Assembly (NCBI GenBank): GCA_036337945.1
Contig: JAYZDF010000140.1
Location: 1-45,023 of the forward strand
Reading direction: 5' to 3'
Source of the DNA: JAYZDF01 sp036337945
GTDB taxonomy: Bacteria; Myxococcota; Kuafuiibacteriia; Kuafuiibacteriales; Kuafuiibacteriaceae
Length of the DNA: 45,023 nucleotides
The notes beneath the pieces are model-generated. The model made no database searches. It was not told the origin of the DNA and saw only the letters and a list, made by a program, of their open reading frames with translations. Shown here one piece after another: positions 1-8,614 of the stretch; the first letter of the stretch is position 1; each line of letters opens with the position of its first letter. A program made the translations under genes and the position numbers.

Positions 1-2
1 CA

Positions 3-1028
3 AAAGCGCTTACAGCAAATGATTTGCCGAAGGCTGAGTCAGAGTTTACCAAGCTGGTTCCTGAAGGAGAGGGGAGTGCTCAGACTATCCCAGCTCTTGC
101 AGCAAAGCATATTCGGGCTTTACGCATTCAGGAGGCGAAGCAACAGCTTGCTTCTCTAGAACGGTCTCGTAATATTCTTAAAGCGAGTAAGGCAGCGGTC
201 GCTTTTTTTGATTTGGATCCAACAATTCGTCAGGCTAAAAGAACCGTCGATAAGTATAAGACCAAAGTGACACAGCAACGCCTAAAAGCCTCAGCGGCAC
301 AAACCAAGCTTGGTAAGCTTGGAACTGCGCACATGTACTTGCACCGAGCGCAAAAAATAGACCCCTCTAACCGTACCGTAGAAAAGCGGATGAAAGAGCT
401 GGAAAAAGAGTTGAGCAAACGCCTTACCTTTATTGTTTTGGTCGAAAAAGTTGCGCGTGACACTGAGCTGGACTCTTCGGCGTGTAAAGAAATGGAGGGA
501 TGGCTACGTGATTCTCTCGTGGCCCAAGGAGCTAAAAACCGAAGCATAGGGATGTATATTGTTCCTCCAGAGTGGACACCTTCTGTAGATAAGAAAGCAG
601 AAGATGCACCGGTTCCGAACGGTGGAATTTCTATTGAGTTACAGAAGTGCACCCATGGCACTGGTACGGGCCAGGCAACGATTCGTTGGTCTCTTGAAGT
701 TCCACGAGGTGGAAAGTCGGTTGTGTCAGGTGAAGTAACTGCGGAGATTCCGAAAGGAGTCTTACCAAAGGACGAACAGGATTCTGAAGGAATAAACGCT
801 CGTAAACAGTTGGCTCGCCAAGTTGGAAAAGCCATGTACGCTAAGCTTGAGTCCGAACGTTCCCAGGTGGAGCAGTGGTTGATTACACTGGCAGAGTATT
901 ACATGGAGAAGAGCGACCCTGCCCAAGTGGCTGACGCTTTAGCGAGAGGTCGCTCCAAGTCAAAATCTGGACTCGATCGCGCACGTGTCAACCAAATCGA
1001 AGCCTTTTTAGCGGAGAAATATGAATGA
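3..1028 (+). CDS. TPR-like helical protein, 5' end cut by window
   Basis: The reading frame is open to the left edge, so the gene begins outside the window; the first in-window start (TTG at 24) is probably internal. The visible part has an N-terminal alpha-helical region rich in Lys, Gln and Ala, with a TPR-like segment (LGTAHMYLHRAQKIDPSN, about residues 100-117 counted from the TTG). A mixed region follows, with isolated Cys and beta-type stretches, then a second helical segment near the C-terminus that again resembles a TPR. No catalytic motif is visible. Its stop overlaps the ruvX start (ATGA), so the two are probably co-transcribed. A TPR scaffold or envelope protein is a guess; function unknown. 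Confidence 0.75.
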   Translation, partial: KALTANDLPKAESEFTKLVPEGEGSAQTIPALAAKHIRALRIQEAKQQLASLERSRNILKASKAAVAFFDLDPTIRQAKRTVDKYKTKVTQQRLKASAAQTKLGKLGTAHMYLHRAQKIDPSNRTVEKRMKELEKELSKRLTFIVLVEKVARDTELDSSACKEMEGWLRDSLVAQGAKNRSIGMYIVPPEWTPSVDKKAEDAPVPNGGISIELQKCTHGTGTGQATIRWSLEVPRGGKSVVSGEVTAEIPKGVLPKDEQDSEGINARKQLARQVGKAMYAKLESERSQVEQWLITLAEYYMEKSDPAQVADALARGRSKSKSGLDRARVNQIEAFLAEKYE

Positions 1029-1498
1029 GCGAAGCGTCTAAGAGAGCACTCGGCATAGACTTTGGAACAAAGCGAATAGGTCTTGCCGTTTGTGACGACT
1101 TAGGCTGGACCGCCCGTCCACTCGAAGTTTACCGACGTAAAGGTACAGCCGAGGACTTCCAATATATCGCTGAGGTGACAAAAAGGGAGAACGCAACACG
1201 AATCGTAGTAGGGATTCCGAACCGCCTTAGTGGCGAGGCTGGCCCAGAATCTGAGCGTGCTCTAGAGTTTGTTCTGCAAATTCAAGGAGTCTTACCTGGC
1301 TTCGAAATTTCGACGGTAGATGAAGCACTCACCACGTATGAGGCAAATCAACTGATGGATCAAAAGGGTATACGTGACAAAAAAAAACGTAAAGAACTTC
1401 GCGATGCTTATGCTGCCGCGGTGATTTTGCAGGAGGACCTCGACCTTCGCGCAAGCAAAGAGCAGAATGTCGACGAGGAACCGGGACTTGAGCGATAG
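1025..1498 (+). CDS. ruvX: RuvX/YqgF-type Holliday junction resolvase-like nuclease
   Basis: This 157-residue protein has the RNase H-fold layout of the YqgF/RuvX family. The first acidic strand is GIDFGTKRIG (Asp12), followed by a VVGIP strand with the usual Gly-x-x-Gly loop, then the VDEALTTYEA motif and a C-terminal DAYAAAVILQ helix carrying the last acidic residue. Family members act in 16S rRNA 5'-end maturation and resemble Holliday junction resolvases. In the DExLTT motif the usual Arg/Trp after DE is Ala here, but the acidic residues remain. The ATG overlaps the upstream stop by 4 bases, which points to translational coupling. Confidence 0.9.
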   Translation: MSEASKRALGIDFGTKRIGLAVCDDLGWTARPLEVYRRKGTAEDFQYIAEVTKRENATRIVVGIPNRLSGEAGPESERALEFVLQIQGVLPGFEISTVDEALTTYEANQLMDQKGIRDKKKRKELRDAYAAAVILQEDLDLRASKEQNVDEEPGLER

Positions 1499-2231
1499 TC
1501 ATGATGAAATCACTAAGGTCCTTCCGCAGGATTTAGACTCGTCTGACAGTGAGGTCGCGACAGAATATAGCGATCAGGCGACGGAGCCTACACGCATAGA
1601 ATCGGAAAAGGCCTTGTTAGCTTCAACGACTGAAAACCAAGTTCAGTCTCCGAGGATGCTCGACACAGGCAGAAAGAAAAGCAGTGATATCTCATTGGAT
1701 AGTCGTGAATTTCGTGTCGATATGGAACCTGAAGTTAGGACACATGCTGGAACATCTCCAGGTGTATTGTTGCCTGACTACGATCTTAAGACGGAAGAGA
1801 AAGAAACACTGAAGCCCCAAGTTCGCCCGGTGAGTTTGGCAAGAGCTGGCGACGATCGAACCTCATCTAATGGGTCGGACGACGATTTCGATGTCTCCCG
1901 AGCCGAACCCACTCGAACATTGGCTCATGACGGTGAATCAAGACAGGATGAGGGCAAAAGGAGGCGAGGGCGAGTGGACTCGTTGATCGACAGGATAGGA
2001 GTACCAGCTGGTTCAGTTGAAGGGACGGATATTCAAGATCCTGCCGAATCCCAAAATTACATTGAGGTCTCATCGCCACTCAATCCGCGCGTAGCGACTA
2101 CTCGCAAAACGAAAAACCCAAATTCGTCCGGTGGTGGTGATCAAAAGCTATGGCTAATTGCTGCGGTATTTGGCTTAGTGGCCATTGTGCTTACTATTAT
2201 TGCCACGATCATGTTTACCCAATCGGACTAA
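1467..2231 (+). CDS. acidic, low-complexity tail-anchored membrane protein
   Basis: I do not recognise a family. The 254 residues are mostly Ser, Asp, Glu and Thr with no hydrophobic core, so about residues 1-220 are probably disordered. One membrane helix lies at the very C-terminus (LWLIAAVFGLVAIVLTIIATI), followed by only a few residues, which suggests a tail-anchored protein with its bulk in the cytoplasm. The chosen ATG lies 32 bases inside ruvX and has GAGCAG just upstream; a TTG at 1488 is a weaker alternative. The gene ends 18 bases from the convergent lipoprotein gene. Confidence 0.7.
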   Translation: MSTRNRDLSDSHDEITKVLPQDLDSSDSEVATEYSDQATEPTRIESEKALLASTTENQVQSPRMLDTGRKKSSDISLDSREFRVDMEPEVRTHAGTSPGVLLPDYDLKTEEKETLKPQVRPVSLARAGDDRTSSNGSDDDFDVSRAEPTRTLAHDGESRQDEGKRRRGRVDSLIDRIGVPAGSVEGTDIQDPAESQNYIEVSSPLNPRVATTRKTKNPNSSGGGDQKLWLIAAVFGLVAIVLTIIATIMFTQSD

Positions 2232-2249
2232 TCGCTGTGGGTCTGTCGG

Positions 2250-4214
2250 TTAGCCGTTTCGTATAAAGACGGTATATTGAGTACAGATAGGCGCCTCTCC
2301 GGGGCGTCGAAATATTTTGACGATATAATCGCCGTTATCATTTGAGCCATAGCTGCCGTCGCGTCTGAAGTTGCGTCCACAACTTTCGTTTTGCATGAGA
2401 CAAGCGGTCTCATGTTGGGCCGTATTGTGCCGGTATACGCACATTTCAATGGTGGGATCGCCGCTTTCTAGTCGAACCCTCACGTCGAAGTCATCGCCGA
2501 AGAGTTGGCCTACGCCGCCTTGATCGATCGCGAAAAACGTAACGAGGTCGACGTCCGTTTCTTCTGAGATAATCCCACTAACGGTCGCAGCGTCTCCGTT
2601 GTCTACAAGGTTTCCAGCCCAGTAACTGCTTGCGCAAAAGTCTCCCGGATCTGTTCCTATCTCCGCACATTCGCATCCGGTCGCAGCATCTTGGTCGGTA
2701 TCGTACCAACCAGGGTCGCAAGTATCGATAGCGCAAGCACCCCCTAAGCAGGAAGGTGTCCCGTTGATGATTGGACAACCTTCTTCGCAGCTCGAACCTT
2801 GAGCGTTTAGACTAAGTTCACGATAAGGGTACTCTGGGTCGTTTGACTCAATGGCAATAACACCGTTGAATTCAGCTTGAGCTTCAGAGCGAAATTCGAT
2901 TTCAAAGCTGAATCGCTCTTGATGTCGAAGAGAGATCGGAAGGCGAGGTAGATTCTGAACCGTGAATAAATCACTCGAACCGACTACGCTTGCAAGCTCA
3001 GTGACTGTCAATTCACCGTAGCCGGAGTTCTCAACTTCAATTCGTTCAGTCTTACGCCATCCTCTTGGTACCACTCCGAAGTTAACAGCACCAGGTGAGA
3101 CTTGGACTGTAGGTTTCGTAACAAGCGCTCTAACCGGGATACGGAAGTCTCTGTTGGCTCGGTCGTTGTTTCTGACCAAAATCTCAGCCTCGATTACGCC
3201 CGCAGCGCGCCCCTCCAATACGACGGTGGCAACGACTGATTCTAGGACTGCGACCGTTGTGGTCTCCGTTCCTCCCGGCAGTTCCAAGGAAAGACCCTCG
3301 GTACCAGTCCCGCTAATGATAGCGCGATAAAGCTCAAGTACGTCCGAGCCTTGGTTATAAATCTCGACCGTTGCCATAGCGGTCGTACCCACTCTCACTT
3401 CTCCAAAATCAATTCCTGAGTCCGGGATTGCTGCGATCGTGGGCCGTGGAATACTTGTTCCGTATACACCCACGAGCGCGGGTTTCGCGGTGGAGTCTGC
3501 TGAAACTACCGTGATGAGACCCTCTGTATATTTCTCTTCCGTCGGGGTGTAGGTGACATCAACGTCCCAGGTGGTCTCTGGAAGTACAGCCAAGGTCGGG
3601 AGGTTATCTATTTTGATTTCCGGAACGTCAGTGGTGACAGATTGGATAACCACGCCTACGTTTCCAAAGCCTGAGTTTGCGATTTCAAGTGGCATCGTCT
3701 TGCTTCCACCGGTCAAGACGGAACCAAAAATAAGCTGTTGAGGATTTACTGAAAGTTTTGGTTCTCCAATGAGTCGTCGTACCAAAGGTATTTGCAGTTC
3801 CCCCGGTTCAATCCGATTGTCGTCATCACTGACAGCAGCATCTGTATAAGTGACGCTGACTTCTACGTCTCGAAGTCTGGGGTCACCCGTAGGCCGGTAA
3901 GTCGCTTGAATTTCAAAAGTCTCTGAGGCCTGTAAGACGAAGGGAGGCTCCTTGCTCAGTATAAGTTCGAAGTCCGCTCGATCTTCTTCCGACAATACGA
4001 TTCTCTTGATTGCGACATCGCGGGAACCGAGCACGGAGATGCTTGTGATTCGAGTAGTTTCACATCCGGGCTCTACGCAAGAGTATGTCAACCATTGTGG
4101 CTTGGCTCTGAGGCCGGGCGGTGGCGGCTCTAATACGGTCGGAGCTGTCGCTTCTGTACAAGCAGTTGCGAGGAGACTGGCCACAAGAGCTAACTTATTT
4201 CGCATGTTTTTCAT
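2250..4214 (-). CDS. choice-of-anchor-D (ASH-type) lipoprotein with Cys-rich module
   Basis: The 654-residue product starts with a lipoprotein-type signal (LVASLLATAC, Cys about residue 19). About four beta-sandwich domains of the choice-of-anchor-D/ASH type follow; each has the V-x-F/D-F-G-x-V-x-x-G then N-x-G pattern (for example VNFGVVPRG and IDFGEVRVG). A Cys-rich module follows (CEEGCPIINGTPSCLGG and CDPGWYDTDQDAATGCEC). The C-terminal beta domain contains DVDLVTFFAID, like pre-peptidase C-terminal domains. The start is supported by GAGG six bases upstream of the ATG, and the preceding gene's stop is 3 bases away, so the two lipoprotein genes are one operon. Probably a surface-exposed structural or adhesion protein; ligand unknown. 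Confidence 0.8.
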   Translation of the reverse strand: MKNMRNKLALVASLLATACTEATAPTVLEPPPPGLRAKPQWLTYSCVEPGCETTRITSISVLGSRDVAIKRIVLSEEDRADFELILSKEPPFVLQASETFEIQATYRPTGDPRLRDVEVSVTYTDAAVSDDDNRIEPGELQIPLVRRLIGEPKLSVNPQQLIFGSVLTGGSKTMPLEIANSGFGNVGVVIQSVTTDVPEIKIDNLPTLAVLPETTWDVDVTYTPTEEKYTEGLITVVSADSTAKPALVGVYGTSIPRPTIAAIPDSGIDFGEVRVGTTAMATVEIYNQGSDVLELYRAIISGTGTEGLSLELPGGTETTTVAVLESVVATVVLEGRAAGVIEAEILVRNNDRANRDFRIPVRALVTKPTVQVSPGAVNFGVVPRGWRKTERIEVENSGYGELTVTELASVVGSSDLFTVQNLPRLPISLRHQERFSFEIEFRSEAQAEFNGVIAIESNDPEYPYRELSLNAQGSSCEEGCPIINGTPSCLGGACAIDTCDPGWYDTDQDAATGCECAEIGTDPGDFCASSYWAGNLVDNGDAATVSGIISEETDVDLVTFFAIDQGGVGQLFGDDFDVRVRLESGDPTIEMCVYRHNTAQHETACLMQNESCGRNFRRDGSYGSNDNGDYIVKIFRRPGEAPICTQYTVFIRNG

Positions 4215-4217
4215 CTG

Positions 4218-5951
4218 CTACCTCACCGTGTAAGTTCCGTTCTGACGAACCAGGTCGAGCGCATAGGCGACGTCACCTTTTTGGCCCAAGGAAATTGTTG
4301 TTTCTGCGACCACTTGCCCGTTTACATATACTGTCACCGTCGCCTGCGTTCCCTGACGATTGAGGCATAGACTGCTGATTGCGTTAGATATGCGGTCTCC
4401 ATCTACATTTACTGCCCCACCGGACAAATAACTAGTGAGTGAAGACACTGAAATACCGAGCACGCCCGCAAGAAGCTGAGTTGGGACAGATGCACAATCC
4501 TCAACATATTGAAGTATTACTCGATAAGAGCCATCGTTTTGCGCATCCGGCAGAATAATCCGCTCAGGCTCTTCACTTACTCCAAACGCGAACCAAGTTG
4601 GATTGCCGAAGCCTCCCCATGTTGGAGACGGTTCCTGTTTGTTGACGAGTTGGCCAAATGGATTTTCTAAGCTCATGTCGACGTTTCGGAGGTCGTCTCC
4701 AAAAAAACCAGACTCGCCATTTTCAAAAGACATTTCTATTTTGACGACTTGGTTGCCGATTACATCTGTTCCTCGGGCTGAGACGGGCACCGTTATGGTC
4801 GGTTTTTGAGGGTCATTGGTTTCGAAGATCAGGAGTCCTGTCAATTCGCCGACAGCAGTTGCACTGGCAAACACTTGAAGTTCGGTATACTGGCCTGGTT
4901 GGATCGGCGGAACGATCGCAGGTAGTGCAGAAAGGTCCGTTGTAAAGTTAGTCCCGCCCCATCGATACGTAACGCTCAGTGGTGAACCTCCTTCGTTGAC
5001 AATGGTTAGAGGAGCAACATTGGTTCTACCGATCGGAACTTCTCCAAAATTCAAGTTATCCGGCGAGATATTCACTTTCGGAGGTGTTTTCGATGTTCCT
5101 TTGAGAGGGATGCGCACTGTGCCATTGCGTTGCTGGTTCGTGATGACGATCAGTTCAGCGGAATGTGAACCGATATCTCTCGGCTGATACTTCACATAGA
5201 CCGGGACCGAAGCAGTTGCATCAACGGTAGCCGGCGCCAACTCCAATGGAAATGTTGCCATGGATTCGAGCGTAAACGCTGAAGTACCTGTTCGAGCGAG
5301 TCTGACATCTAAGACAGTGAGTGGTGCCGTTCCGGTTCCTTGGTTGGTGATTCGTACAACTTCTTCGACCGTCCGGCCTGCTTCTACATAGGAAAAATCG
5401 ATGTCACCGGGAACAACATTGACCAACGGAATCCCCTCAAATCTCGCTCTCACTGGCACCCGTATCTCAGAGTATTCCGCGTCGTCGCTGAGGAGTTTGA
5501 GTTCAGCGTAAAATGAGCCTTCTCGTTCTGGGGTAAATGCAACTTGAATTTCTTCATCCCGGAGGGGGAAAAGCTCCATAGGGAATCGCGAGTCGTTGCA
5601 GCGAGGGCATTCGAAAGAAGCGCTGTCGGCCCCATCGAATTTCACTTCGTAAATGGTCAAAGTGCAGTTGCCAATATTCCTCAGGCGCAGTGACCTGAAT
5701 GAAGTTGCCGGGCCAACTCGTTCAAAATCCACCACCGGCGGCCCTGGTTGCAGAATCGCAGCTCCACCTTCCACGGATGCACATGAGACATTTGTTTTCG
5801 CGGTGCACTCGCCCAGTTCGCAAATAAAGCCCGTTCCGCACTCGATGTCGTCTTCGCAGCGGGCAAGGACTAGAGGCTCCAAGTCTTCCGAACATGAAGC
5901 GAGACACGATAGGGCGAATAGTGTGATTCCAATCCAAGCTCTAGATCTCAT
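4218..5951 (-). CDS. choice-of-anchor-D (ASH-type) lipoprotein
   Basis: The ATG at 5951 is chosen because AGGAG sits six bases upstream; the in-frame ATG at 5957 abuts that AGGAG and cannot use it. The product begins MRSRAWIGITLFALSCLASC, a clear lipoprotein signal with lipobox LASC. A short Cys-rich segment (CEDDIECGTGFICELGEC) resembles EGF- or Dickkopf-like modules. Three ASH-type beta domains follow (motifs VDFERVGPATS, IDFSYVEAGRT, LNFGEVPIGRT). The C-terminal ~180 residues hold an unassigned beta domain (FFGDDLRNVDMSLENPFG) and a coil rich in Val and Thr. It is first in a two-gene operon with a relative of the same architecture. Probable outer-membrane surface protein. Confidence 0.8.
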   Translation of the reverse strand: MRSRAWIGITLFALSCLASCSEDLEPLVLARCEDDIECGTGFICELGECTAKTNVSCASVEGGAAILQPGPPVVDFERVGPATSFRSLRLRNIGNCTLTIYEVKFDGADSASFECPRCNDSRFPMELFPLRDEEIQVAFTPEREGSFYAELKLLSDDAEYSEIRVPVRARFEGIPLVNVVPGDIDFSYVEAGRTVEEVVRITNQGTGTAPLTVLDVRLARTGTSAFTLESMATFPLELAPATVDATASVPVYVKYQPRDIGSHSAELIVITNQQRNGTVRIPLKGTSKTPPKVNISPDNLNFGEVPIGRTNVAPLTIVNEGGSPLSVTYRWGGTNFTTDLSALPAIVPPIQPGQYTELQVFASATAVGELTGLLIFETNDPQKPTITVPVSARGTDVIGNQVVKIEMSFENGESGFFGDDLRNVDMSLENPFGQLVNKQEPSPTWGGFGNPTWFAFGVSEEPERIILPDAQNDGSYRVILQYVEDCASVPTQLLAGVLGISVSSLTSYLSGGAVNVDGDRISNAISSLCLNRQGTQATVTVYVNGQVVAETTISLGQKGDVAYALDLVRQNGTYTVR

Positions 5952-6133
5952 GTTCATCTCCTATCAACATCGTGCATTGACTGTATCGGCAAAGTGAAGA
6001 GCAGCGTCCTGTCATAATTTAGCCAATCCTAGACCAGGAGGCCAGAGCTTGTTCAAATACTGCGGAAAACACTTAGTCTGACTGGTCCAAATTGGGTTGA
6101 GATCTCCTGTAAGTATAGGCAAATATATAGCAA
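5952..6133. promoter_or_regulatory. divergent intergenic region, lipoprotein operon / cytochrome operon
   Basis: These 182 bases separate two divergent operons and must hold both promoters. A strong ribosome binding site (AGGAG) for the minus lipoprotein gene is at its left edge. On the plus strand, candidate promoter elements before the cytochrome gene are weak (for example TTGGGT, 16 bases, TATAGG at about 6092-6119). I see no convincing palindrome and no RNA gene. Confidence 0.35.
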
Positions 6134-8614
6134 TTGAGATGGCATAATAAAAAAGGCGCAAAGTTCGTCGTCTCATATTTCAAGTGGGCTTTGGCGTTAC
6201 TGTGTTTCCTCCTGCAGTTAGAAAACGTCAGCTTTGCTCAAGCACCTGGTCCGATGTCTCGTGGACATGCTCACCTTGACGGCCCGCTGGACTGCCAAAG
6301 ATGTCACGATGGAGGGAAAGGGGTGACTGATCAAAAGTGCCTGGGGTGCCACGATCATAGAAATCTAAAGCAGCGGATCGAAGCCGGCCTTGGGTTTCAC
6401 GCTCATCCCGAGGTCAAAAAACAGAGGTGCGTACAGTGTCATATTGAACATAAGGACCAACCGCCTGGCTCAGGAAAGGCGCGCCGCTCAATCATCGATT
6501 GGAAGCCATTTGGAGGGCGACGCCAATTTGATCATCGAATGACCGGTTGGCCACTCCTCGGCGCGCATCGATTTGAGAATTGTGAAGATTGCCACAAGAA
6601 GAAAAGTCGGAAGACGAACCTATCCATTTTTCTAGGCCTTCGCGGCGAGTGCACAACATGTCACGATAATCCGCACAAGTTTCGAGATTTTGCTCTCACC
6701 GACTGCACGGTTTGCCATAACTTTACAAACCGCAAGGTTGCTAACTTAGCGGCGACGAAATTCGATCATAATCAAACTCGCTTTCCGCTTGAGGGACATC
6801 ATGCGAAGCAAGCTTGTGTAAAATGTCATGAAGACAGCGTGAACTTTCAAATGCCGAATCGAGACTTTAGCGATTGTTCTGGTTGTCACGAAGATCCGCA
6901 CAAATCAGTCATTTCAGCCAAACGCGATTGTAAGTCATGTCATTCAACTGAGGTTAAATTTTCTCGAACAAAATTTAATCATGCCCGGGCTACTCAATTC
7001 CCTTTGCGCGGAGAACACCGACAAAACAAATGCGAGGATTGTCATAAAGTCGGTAGTAAACCTGTCAAACCCAACAAGGCCTGCGTTTCTTGTCACGTAG
7101 ACATTCACAAAGGACGCTTTGGAAAAAGGGATTGCGATGCGTGCCATGTTGAACAGGGCTGGATGTCGCGGATGGTTTTCAAGCATGACTCTACAGGTTT
7201 TCAGCTTACAGGTAAGCATAGAGCGCCGATGGCGAGGAACTGCCAAAAATGCCATCGTAACCGAAAACCAAATGGGTTTGAAAAGCTTGTCGCAGGAGAT
7301 TGTGCAGATTGTCATCAACACAAGGACGCACATTGTGGGCAATTCGGCTTAGAAAATTGCGAGCGTTGCCATGTGAAAGGTGGAGATAAAACCTCAAGAT
7401 TTGATCATAATATCACTGGTTTTCAACTGGTTGGTGCGCACGCTGTACCTTCCTGCGATGGCTGCCATAAAAAAGAGAAATTGGGCAGCTCTCCCGCGTG
7501 CAAAGAAGCCGTGAGATACACAGGCCTGAGATCAGATTGCGCAAGCTGTCACGAAGATGTCCATAAAGGAGAGCTTGGTGCTGACTGCGAGCGTTGTCAT
7601 ACCGGCGGAAGAGATTTTAAGACCCTGTCTTTCGATCATAATCGAGACTCACGTTTCGCGCTCACAGGCTTTCATCAGCTCGTGCTGTGTGAAAATTGCC
7701 ATCCTCAAAAAAAGTATAAACTTGGTGAGATTCGATGCGAGAGTTGCCACAAAAAAGACGACGTGCATTCAGGTGCTCTTGGTGAAGATTGCGGAAAGTG
7801 TCACGAGACAACGGGTGGCGCACCAAAGTTCGATCACAACTTACACTCAAAGTTCGAAACAGAAGGTGTTCACGCTCAAATTCGATGTCAACGTTGCCAC
7901 TTTCTCCCTGCCCCAAAAACAAAAGACAGAGCAAAACTGTTAGAGACCGTTGCGATAATCGAAATTCCAAAGAACCTCCCATTGGATCTTCAATTTCGTG
8001 CAGATGGAGACCGTTGTACCAATTGCCATCCTGACCCTCACCAAGTCCGAGATAATATCGACTGCAAAGGCTGTCACGGTGTTCAAAAATGGAAAAATCC
8101 ACCGCGTAATGGCTATCACGAGAATGCTGGGTTCTCGCTCACAGGAGCCCATCGTGTTCTAGCTTGCGACCAATGCCACAGCGGCGTCACCAGACTCTCG
8201 GGGCGGGGGGAAACTTGCGGCTTTTGTCATCAACAAGACGATGTTCATTCCGGTTCATTTGGTAATGAATGCAGTCAGTGTCATGAGCAGAACGGTTGGC
8301 TCCCAACTAGCTTTACCCATATGAGTACAGCCTTCACTCTTCGCGGCATTCATCGCACTCTCGACTGTCGCGATTGCCATCAAAGTGGAAATTATTTCAT
8401 ATCTGACCGCTGCTACAATTGTCATCTAGATGACTATCGCGGCTCTCAATATCACCAGTCGGAGATCAGTGCACAAATCAATACGCCCAAAGTATTTATG
8501 GGTGGATATTCAGATGCCCAAGGCAAATATGTCACCTTAGACTGTGACCAGTGCCATAACGACTTCTCGTTTATAAACGGGACCTACTTCGAACCAAAGG
8601 CGGGCGCCCCGTGA
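6134..8614 (+). CDS. exported 30-haem c-type cytochrome
   Basis: The product is 826 residues with a signal peptide (hydrophobic LALLCFLLQL, likely cleavage near SFAQA at about residue 36). I count exactly 30 CxxCH haem-attachment motifs. They sit in a repeating frame: F-x-H-(N)-x-T-x-F-x-L-x-G-x-H, then CxxCH, then CxxCH-x-D-x-H-x-G-x-x-G, then CxxCH. The F-x-H...G-x-H element occurs nine times, and the extra His residues could be distal axial ligands, as in cytochrome c3/c7-type folds. Such proteins form long haem wires in the periplasm or across the outer membrane. The gene uses TTG because an in-frame stop lies just upstream, and its ribosome site is weak. It overlaps the beta-barrel gene by 4 bases, so a porin-cytochrome conduit is the favoured reading. 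The redox partner is unknown. Confidence 0.92.
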   Translation: MRWHNKKGAKFVVSYFKWALALLCFLLQLENVSFAQAPGPMSRGHAHLDGPLDCQRCHDGGKGVTDQKCLGCHDHRNLKQRIEAGLGFHAHPEVKKQRCVQCHIEHKDQPPGSGKARRSIIDWKPFGGRRQFDHRMTGWPLLGAHRFENCEDCHKKKSRKTNLSIFLGLRGECTTCHDNPHKFRDFALTDCTVCHNFTNRKVANLAATKFDHNQTRFPLEGHHAKQACVKCHEDSVNFQMPNRDFSDCSGCHEDPHKSVISAKRDCKSCHSTEVKFSRTKFNHARATQFPLRGEHRQNKCEDCHKVGSKPVKPNKACVSCHVDIHKGRFGKRDCDACHVEQGWMSRMVFKHDSTGFQLTGKHRAPMARNCQKCHRNRKPNGFEKLVAGDCADCHQHKDAHCGQFGLENCERCHVKGGDKTSRFDHNITGFQLVGAHAVPSCDGCHKKEKLGSSPACKEAVRYTGLRSDCASCHEDVHKGELGADCERCHTGGRDFKTLSFDHNRDSRFALTGFHQLVLCENCHPQKKYKLGEIRCESCHKKDDVHSGALGEDCGKCHETTGGAPKFDHNLHSKFETEGVHAQIRCQRCHFLPAPKTKDRAKLLETVAIIEIPKNLPLDLQFRADGDRCTNCHPDPHQVRDNIDCKGCHGVQKWKNPPRNGYHENAGFSLTGAHRVLACDQCHSGVTRLSGRGETCGFCHQQDDVHSGSFGNECSQCHEQNGWLPTSFTHMSTAFTLRGIHRTLDCRDCHQSGNYFISDRCYNCHLDDYRGSQYHQSEISAQINTPKVFMGGYSDAQGKYVTLDCDQCHNDFSFINGTYFEPKAGAP

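Noticed and set aside
5653..5997. 114-codon + strand ORF opposite the ASH lipoprotein start
   Set aside because: It is antisense to the signal peptide region, without coding signals.
6944..7342. Antisense ORFs opposite the multihaem cytochrome (also 7662-8102)
   Set aside because: Shadows of the CxxCH-rich gene; no independent signals.
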